Positions 59,354 through 64,000 of a stretch of DNA of 64,000 nt are shown here, piece by piece. Below the pieces are notes generated by a model. That model was not told where the DNA came from. It ran no database searches and was given only the letters and a program-made list of their open reading frames with translations. This DNA is from an uncultured Oscillospiraceae bacterium (GTDB taxonomy: Bacteria > Bacillota > Clostridia > Oscillospirales > Oscillospiraceae): the NCBI GenBank assembly GCA_947628185.1, contig CANQYW010000003.1, positions 98,987 to 162,986 on the forward strand. Reading direction: 5' to 3'. The position numbers and the translations under genes are program-made. Every line of letters starts with the position of its first letter. The stretch's first letter is position 1.

Positions 59354-60901
59354 ATGAAACGCAAAACTGTTGCCCTTTTCGCGGCCCTGGCTATCCTCCT
59401 CTCCCTGGCGCTCACCGCCTGCTCACCGGCGGCGGACAAGGAGGACGACCCCTCCGACCCCATCCAGCACCCCACGGACGACAAGGACTTCTCCGAACTC
59501 ACAAGCGCCAGCAAGCAGGAGAAGGCATACGAGTACGAAACCTACTTCCTCCCCGCTATCGTCGACGGCCAGCAGCCCTACGTTGGCGACACCATGCCCT
59601 TCTACGATGACGGCACCTACTACATCTACTACCTGAAGGACGGCGCCGACTCCTACAACCACTCGGTGTTTCTCACCACCACCAAGGACTTTGTCACCTA
59701 CGAGGAGCACGAGGGCGTTGTGCTGGAGGCCAACCGCACCGGCGGCCAGGACTCCTGGGTGGGCACCGGCTCCGTCTGCAAAGTCGGCGACAAGTATTAC
59801 TTCTTCTACACCGGCCACACTGACTCCTCCATCCTTGAGTTCAAGGAGACCGTGATGGTGGCCGAGGGCACGGATCCCACCTCCTTCACCAAAGTGGAGG
59901 GCTGGGAGATCACTCCCCCCGCTGAGCTGGGTCAGAAACAGGACTTCCGTGACCCCCAGGCATACTACGACCCGGACACCGGCGACATAACCCTCACCAT
60001 CACCGCCGCCAAGGACGGCGTGGCCCGGATACTCAAGTACACCCTCAGCTCCGACCTCCAGAACTCCACCTACGACGGCATTATATTCACGAATGACGAG
60101 GCAAAGAACGGGGACTTCTGGAACTTGGAGTGCTCGGACACCTTCAAGCTGGGTGACAAGTACTACATCACCTACTCCGCCCAGGACGACACCCTCTGGT
60201 ACGCCGTCTCGGACACCCCCTACGGCCCCTACGGCGACCCCGTGCGCCTTGACGGCAAGCTCTTCTACGCCGCGAAACACGTTGAGAGCGAGAACGGCTC
60301 CTGGATGGTGGGCTGGGCCCGCCGTTCCAGCTCCGTCACCTCCACCCGGGACGTGGACGCCTGGGGCGGGAACATCGTGGCCCAAAAACTCTGCCAGAAC
60401 CCTGACGGCACCCTCTACCTCGAGCCCGTGGAGGCCGTGAGCGACGGGTTCAACGTCCGCCGGGACCTCGTCTCCGAGGGAGCCTCCGTCACCCTCAAGG
60501 GCAAGGCCGGCTCCTTCACCTACAAGCCCACCTTCACCTGCTACGAGAGCTACAAGCTCACCGGCACCTTCAAGTTCGAGGGCGAGGGCGTCTTCGGCCT
60601 CTCCTTTGATTACAACGGTGAGCAGGAGAAGAACAAGTTCGTGGCCGTGGACACCCAGAGCGACGTGCTGCGCCTCGGTTTCAACGAGGACAAGACCATG
60701 ATCACCGAGACCTCCGCCCCCCTGGAGGCCGGCCAGGAGTACACCTTCACCTACATACAGGAGGGCTCCGTGGGCGTCTTCTACATCGACGGCGTGGCGG
60801 CCCTCACCGTCCGCCTCTACGGCGCCAGCGGCAAACCCGTAAGCCTCGTGGCCGAGGGCTGCACCGTGGAGTTCACACACTTGAGAGAATATACAAGATA
60901 A
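59354..60901 (+). CDS. Divergent GH32-like (clan GH-J) lipoprotein
   Basis: A 515-residue lipoprotein (lipobox LALTAC). A five-bladed propeller-like domain of about 330 residues is followed by a beta-sandwich. The RDP motif is present as DFRDPQAYY and an E-C acid/base candidate as NLECSDTF. The family nucleophile motif WMNDPNG is not recognisable; the aligned stretch reads YVGDTMPFYDDG, offering Asp candidates. It is probably an extracellular fructan or fructoside hydrolase or binding protein of an unusual branch. ATG 59354 has AGGAG 8 nt upstream; the track GTG two codons earlier is less likely. It ends the LacI operon. Confidence 0.8.
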   Translation: MKRKTVALFAALAILLSLALTACSPAADKEDDPSDPIQHPTDDKDFSELTSASKQEKAYEYETYFLPAIVDGQQPYVGDTMPFYDDGTYYIYYLKDGADSYNHSVFLTTTKDFVTYEEHEGVVLEANRTGGQDSWVGTGSVCKVGDKYYFFYTGHTDSSILEFKETVMVAEGTDPTSFTKVEGWEITPPAELGQKQDFRDPQAYYDPDTGDITLTITAAKDGVARILKYTLSSDLQNSTYDGIIFTNDEAKNGDFWNLECSDTFKLGDKYYITYSAQDDTLWYAVSDTPYGPYGDPVRLDGKLFYAAKHVESENGSWMVGWARRSSSVTSTRDVDAWGGNIVAQKLCQNPDGTLYLEPVEAVSDGFNVRRDLVSEGASVTLKGKAGSFTYKPTFTCYESYKLTGTFKFEGEGVFGLSFDYNGEQEKNKFVAVDTQSDVLRLGFNEDKTMITETSAPLEAGQEYTFTYIQEGSVGVFYIDGVAALTVRLYGASGKPVSLVAEGCTVEFTHLREYTR

Positions 60902-61021
60902 CCTGTCGGAAATACGAGGGAAACGTCCGGAATAAATCAGCTATAATGTTAGTAGGATAGATAGGTGCTTTGAGGTGGAGATTCAGTGTCGCCACGCACC
61001 TCCGCCAGGAGGTTAAAAGAG

Positions 61022-61099
61022 ATGCAGGGACAGGCACACCTGCCAAAGCGCCGAACTTCAGGAAAGAGCCGCGTTCTGCGGCTTTTTTCCTGCCTTTGA
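61022..61099 (+). CDS. Putative 25-residue leader peptide
   Basis: ATG 61022 is preceded by AGGAGG with 9-nt spacing and opens a 25-codon frame rich in Arg, Lys and Leu (MQGQAHLPKRRTSGK...). Its 3' half runs through the terminator stem and its stop lies just beyond the T-run. Ribosome position on this frame could decide whether the terminator forms. It is too short for the ORF track, and coding is not proven. Confidence 0.4.
   Translation: MQGQAHLPKRRTSGKSRVLRLFSCL
61059..61092 (+). terminator. Intrinsic terminator in the leader element
   Basis: AGCCGC / GCGGCT with a 5-nt loop and a TTTTTT run is extended by CAGGAAA pairing with TTTCCTG. It lies between the GH32-like gene and the DUF4097 gene. 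Confidence 0.88.
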
Positions 61100-61185
61100 G
61101 GGGATATGGTAACAAAAGGGATCTGTCATCTCACTAAAATGACATCTTTGCGGTTCAAATCACTGTTCGTCGGAAGGGAGGCGGC

Positions 61186-61560
61186 ATGATGGACAAAACG
61201 GTAAAAACATGGCTGATCGCCGCGGCGGCGCTCGTGGCGCTCGGCGCGATCCTCTTCACATGCGCGATGTTTTCCGCCGGTTGGGATCTCAACAAGCTCG
61301 GTAATGTGGATTGTTCCGCGTCCGCCCCACAGATCATCGAGATCGACTTGAGCACCGGCGATATCCGTCTGGAGGCCATCGAGGCCGGAGGGTTGGATCT
61401 GACGACGGACACGGGGGACATCACAGGCACACTGCTCTCCGACAAGGTGTTCCTGACCGAGACCTCCACCGGCCGGATCTCCGTGCCGAAAACGACGACC
61501 GGCGGCAAGTGCGAGCTCAAGACGTCTACCGGCGATATTAAAATCGATGTGATCTCTTGA
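61186..61560 (+). CDS. Short DUF4097-like protein, probably internally deleted
   Basis: A 124-residue protein. One N-terminal membrane helix (about 10-30) leads almost directly into beta-strand repeats with STGDI, TDTGDI and STGRIS motifs, the C-terminal pattern of DUF4097 (putative adhesin) proteins. Full members carry well over 150 further residues of such repeats between anchor and C-terminus. The likely join is around residues 42-58 (LGNVDCSASAPQIIEIDLS). All 12 Ile codons are ATC or ATT, unlike nearby genes rich in ATA. GGGAGG favours ATG 61189 slightly over 61186. Confidence 0.65.
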   Translation: MMDKTVKTWLIAAAALVALGAILFTCAMFSAGWDLNKLGNVDCSASAPQIIEIDLSTGDIRLEAIEAGGLDLTTDTGDITGTLLSDKVFLTETSTGRISVPKTTTGGKCELKTSTGDIKIDVIS

Positions 61561-61572
61561 GATAGATATTTT

Positions 61573-61612
61573 AAAATACCGGGTGCAGTCAAGCGACCGC
61601 ACCCGGTATTTT
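61573..61612. terminator. Bidirectional terminator
   Basis: A long stem AAAATACCGGGTGC(A)GTC / GAC(C)GCACCCGGTATTTT with a 4-nt loop sits between the convergent DUF4097 and aldehyde dehydrogenase genes. Confidence 0.93.
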
Positions 61613-61618
61613 CGCGTC

Positions 61619-62992
61619 TTATCTGAGGAACATTTTAAGGAGCGGGCTGTAGAGGGCCCTTTGGTAGGGCTGGTAGCGCATGGGGAGGTCGAGCCAGGTC
61701 TTCTTGTCCACTATGGACTTCGTGTGGGAGAACACCTCAAAGCCCCGCACTCCGTGGTAAGATCCCATGCCGCTCTCGCCCACGCCCCCGAAGGGCATGT
61801 TGCTGGTGGCAAGGTGTATCACCGTGTCATTGACGCACCCGCCCCCGAAGGAGAGGCGGGAGGTGACGGCCTCTATCCTTTTCTTGTCCTTGGAGAAGAT
61901 GTAGAGCGCCAGAGGTTTCTTCCGCCCCTGGAGGCGTGTGAAGACCTCTTCAAAGTCCTCATATGTGAGCACCGGCAGCAGGGGCCCGAATATCTCCTCC
62001 CCCATGATGGGGTCCTCCCAGCCGGCGCCGTCGATGACCGTGGGGGCGATTTGAAGCGTCTCCGGCCTCGTCTCCCCGCCGCAGACGATGTTCCCCCGGC
62101 CCATGAGGCCCAGGAGCCTATCGAAGTGTTTCTGATTGACTATCCTGCCGTAGTCGGGGTTCGAGAGTGGTTCCTCCCCGTACTGCCGCCGCACCTCGGA
62201 CTTTATGGCGTCTATGAGTCTATCCTTGACGGCCCTGTTGCAGAGGATATAGTCCGGGGCCACGCAGGTTTGGCCGCAGTTTAGGAACTTGCCGAAGACT
62301 ATGCGCCGCGCCGCGAGCTTAATATCCGCTGTGTTGTCCACTATGCAGGGGCTCTTGCCGCCAAGTTCCAGGACGGCGGGCGTCAGCCTCTCGGCGCAGC
62401 GGCGCAGCACCTCCCGCCCAACGGCCTGACTGCCGGTGAAGAACACCATGTCGAACTTCTGGTCCAGCAGCTCCGAGTTCTCCCTCCTGCCGCCGGTGAC
62501 CACTGCCACGTGCTCCGGCGGGAAACACTCGCTCACCAGCTCCGCCACCAGGCGGCTCGTGGCGGGGGCGTAGGCGCTGGGTTTCAGCACCACCGTGTTC
62601 CCGGCGGCGATGGCGTCCGCCAGGGGGTCGATGGTCAGGAGGAACGGGTAGTTCCAGGGGCTCATGATGAGCACGTTCCCGTAGGGCCCCGGTTTCTCAT
62701 AGCTCCTGGAGGCGAACTGCGCCAGGGGCGTGGCCACGGTCCTCTCCCGGCTCAACGCTCTGACGTGGCCGATCATCCAGGATATCTCCGTCAGCGCCAG
62801 CCCGGATTCGCACATGAACCCCTCGTAGTCGCTCTTGCCCAGGTCCTCCCGGAGTGCCCGGGCGATATCGTCCCTCCGCCGCCGGACGGCCTCCCGCAGC
62901 CTCTTGAGCGCCGCGATCCGCTCCTCCACCGGCAGTGTGGCGCCGGAGGCGAAGTAGGCCCGCTGTTTTTCCAAGATGCTCCCTATGTCCAT
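61619..62992 (-). CDS. Aldehyde dehydrogenase (class 3 / fatty-aldehyde type)
   Basis: A 457-residue NAD(P)-dependent aldehyde dehydrogenase that oxidises aldehydes to acids. Visible features are MSPWNYPF near 110, FFTGSQAVGREV near 185, catalytic Glu209 in VLELGGKSP, nucleophile Cys243 in NCGQTCVAPDY and EEIFGPLLPV near 310. The short length and hydrophobic C-terminus fit the class 3/YwdH-like group. ATG 62992 has AGAGGG upstream. The track ORF from 63151 adds 53 residues that are clearly the tail of an iron alcohol dehydrogenase, read through in the same frame. The intact partner gene would have supplied or removed the aldehyde. Confidence 0.88.
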   Translation of the reverse strand: MDIGSILEKQRAYFASGATLPVEERIAALKRLREAVRRRRDDIARALREDLGKSDYEGFMCESGLALTEISWMIGHVRALSRERTVATPLAQFASRSYEKPGPYGNVLIMSPWNYPFLLTIDPLADAIAAGNTVVLKPSAYAPATSRLVAELVSECFPPEHVAVVTGGRRENSELLDQKFDMVFFTGSQAVGREVLRRCAERLTPAVLELGGKSPCIVDNTADIKLAARRIVFGKFLNCGQTCVAPDYILCNRAVKDRLIDAIKSEVRRQYGEEPLSNPDYGRIVNQKHFDRLLGLMGRGNIVCGGETRPETLQIAPTVIDGAGWEDPIMGEEIFGPLLPVLTYEDFEEVFTRLQGRKKPLALYIFSKDKKRIEAVTSRLSFGGGCVNDTVIHLATSNMPFGGVGESGMGSYHGVRGFEVFSHTKSIVDKKTWLDLPMRYQPYQRALYSPLLKMFLR

Positions 62993-63769
62993 ACTTTCCC
63001 TCTCCATGACTTTATAGTATATCCCCCTGAGTTCGTTCTCGTCCATGAGCACCGGCACGGGGTAGAGCGGGTTCGCCTCCCGGGCGGCGTGACGGGCAAG
63101 TTTCGGCACGTCCTCCACTTTTATGCCGCCGAGGCGCTCAGGTATGTCCATGCGGCGGTGAGCATGTTCCGCCGGGCGGTCTCCTCCCCCTTCCCGTAAG
63201 CCCGCTCCAGGTTCCCGAATATGAGCTCCACGGCCTTCAATGCGTCCGCCCGGGTGTCGGGGGTGGTGGTGCCGCCGATGTACGCCTCCACCGCGTGGGT
63301 GAGGGCGTCCATCCCCGTCGTGGCCACAAGGTTCTTTGGCAGGCCCTTGGTGTTCTCCGGGTCCAGCACCGCAAGTTTCGGGATGAGGCGGAAGTCATTT
63401 ATGGGGAACTTGTGGCCCGTCTCGGAGTCGGTTATCACCGCCGCCGACACCCACGATGGCCTGACAGCCCTCCCTAATGTACTGCTCCCGGGCCTCCTCC
63501 ACGTTCCTCACCGTGGGGTTCGCGACAGTCCTATCGTAGACGCTGCAAGTCGTCCCCCGCGCCTCCAGGGCCTCTTTAAGGGGCTCTAAGAGCCCCGCCT
63601 CCGCGACGCCCTTGTCCGTCACCATGAGTACCCGCTTGAAACGCTCAAGTTTCTCCGCCGCCTCGGCGGCACTCCCCACCACCTCCGGCTCCCGGTATGG
63701 CAGCACCGGTATCGCCAGCCGGAAACACAGCTGGAACGTCCTGCAACTAAACCGCAAAACTATGTTCAT
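62993..63769 (-). pseudogene. Iron-containing alcohol dehydrogenase, two internal deletions
   Basis: Three pieces of one Fe-ADH lie in order but in different frames. The N-terminus (63769 to about 63440) has LPYREPEVVGSA, LMVTDKGVAEAG and AIVGVGGG. A middle piece (about 63450-63160) has AAVITDSETGHKFPINDF and TTGMDALTHAVEAYIGG. The tail (63151-62993) is DIPERLGGIKVEDVP...ANPLYPVPVL. The nucleotide-loop to metal-site segment and the His-rich metal-binding segment (HAVAHSLG-type) are missing. Both joins fall in GGCGGCGG- and CGCCGC-like microhomology. The gene cannot make an active enzyme, unless the joins are assembly errors. Confidence 0.82.
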
Positions 63770-64000
63770 TTCGCGCCGCCCCCCTTGCTGAAGAAGGCCA
63801 CGGCTACCGCCCCCGGCCCCACGTGGGTACCGATGGTGCTGCCGATACAGGTGACGGGCAGGTCCCCCACATGGCCCCTATATAGTTTCTCGCTGTCCCG
63901 GACGTACTTTTTAAGGAGGGTGTCGTCAAGGCCGCTGTAGGCGAGTGAGTAGGGCATATCGAAGTCATACACAGGTTCAAGCACGAACTGATAAGGCCGT
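63766..64000 (-). CDS. DegV family fatty-acid-binding protein (partial, C-terminal end)
   Basis: The frame is open to the window edge and carries the DegV C-terminal signature VTCIGSTIGTHVGPGAVAVAFF preceded by LEPVYDFDMPYSLAY. DegV/FakB proteins bind a fatty acid for phosphorylation by FakA. Its stop overlaps the start of the iron alcohol dehydrogenase pseudogene (ATGA), so the three genes once formed an operon. The track start (GTG 63984) is internal; the true start is outside the window. Confidence 0.85.
   Translation of the reverse strand, partial: RPYQFVLEPVYDFDMPYSLAYSGLDDTLLKKYVRDSEKLYRGHVGDLPVTCIGSTIGTHVGPGAVAVAFFSKGGGAK

Larger units (their letters stand above)
60942..61099 (+). promoter_or_regulatory. 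Attenuator-like leader with alternative hairpins
   Basis: TATAAT at 60942-60947 (no good -35) precedes a structured stretch. GGTGC...GTGG pairs with CCAC-GCACC (60964-61000). CCTCC/GGAGG (60999-61012) forms a competing hairpin that shares bases with the first and hides a ribosome binding site. A short ORF and a terminator follow. The arrangement resembles translation-coupled attenuation, but it matches no riboswitch class recognised here. Confidence 0.5.

Noticed and set aside
59423-60880. 485-residue minus-strand ORF
   Set aside because: Antisense shadow of the GH32-like lipoprotein; low-complexity Gly/Val/Glu composition.
60954-61092. Known riboswitch or SRP/6S RNA
   Set aside because: I compared it from memory with SRP, c-di-GMP, lysine, ZTP, guanidine, FMN, TPP and T-box signatures and none fits; it is reported only as an unassigned attenuator-like element.
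61619-63151. Aldehyde dehydrogenase starting at 63151 (510 residues)
   Set aside because: The first 53 residues match the C-terminus of an iron alcohol dehydrogenase; ATG 62992 has its own ribosome binding site and gives the usual family length.

Overview
The window reads as a chromosomal segment from a GC-rich, endospore-forming member of the Firmicutes, probably a Clostridia/Oscillospirales-type gut anaerobe. Supporting signs are a Spo0A orthologue, RNase J plus a second beta-CASP nuclease, a RibU/FMN-riboswitch unit, two-subunit L-serine dehydratase, lipoprotein signal peptides, and strong AGGAGG Shine-Dalgarno sites with sigma-A-like promoters. Many housekeeping-type genes use AUA for Ile despite the high GC. 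The taxonomic placement is inference.

Layout. 1-5.6 kb: the tail of an unknown gene, a GH4 glycosidase, a SLOG-fold protein, FMN riboswitch plus ribU, spo0A, and two small secreted or anchored proteins. 5.6-8.8 kb: uridine phosphorylase followed 17 bp later by a TIR-NB-ARC-TPR (NLR-like) protein, a probable anti-phage sensor. 8.9-14.6 kb: RNase J, an ArsC/Spx-like protein, a second beta-CASP nuclease and an ABC exporter, then tRNA-Gly(GCC) on the other strand. 14.8-22 kb (minus): a topoisomerase IV-like parE and parC pair with sdaAB and sdaAA between them, then a transglutaminase-fold lipoprotein that has lost its catalytic Cys.

22.1-29.1 kb is the clearest accessory island. A divergent XRE controller faces a three-gene restriction-modification-like operon: a short methylase without NPPY, an Eco57I-type NPPY methylase, and a GIY-YIG nuclease fused to an SF2 helicase with a Tudor-like tail. 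The middle of the NPPY methylase is a sharply AT-rich mosaic segment, probably a swapped target-recognition region. A DUF4143-type ATPase follows. 29.2-33.7 kb (minus): a MarR-controlled, translationally coupled membrane/glycolipid operon (CrtO-like acyltransferase, MGDG-synthase-like glycosyltransferase, PAP2) and cardiolipin synthase. 33.8-34.5 kb: an AbiEi antitoxin next to a truncated AbiEii toxin start.

34.6-40.6 kb resembles E. coli ybhD-ybhHIJ: an aconitase-like hydratase, a PrpF-like isomerase and a MatC-type carrier with a divergent LysR regulator. 40.7-60.9 kb is a large fructan (levan/inulin/sucrose) utilisation locus. It has a LacI regulator with paired AACGTT operators, an ABC importer without its own ATPase, a cytosolic GH32 hydrolase, fructokinase, three large GH32 lipoproteins, and a divergent arm with two unknown proteins, a DUF624 protein and a divergent GH32-like lipoprotein. 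The extracellular enzymes would trim fructans, the importer would take up the products, and the cytosolic hydrolase and kinase would feed fructose 6-phosphate into glycolysis.

60.9-64 kb holds a leader-peptide/terminator attenuator-like element, an internally deleted DUF4097 protein, an aldehyde dehydrogenase, an iron-alcohol dehydrogenase pseudogene with two internal deletions, and the end of a DegV protein. Several genes here look eroded by deletion.
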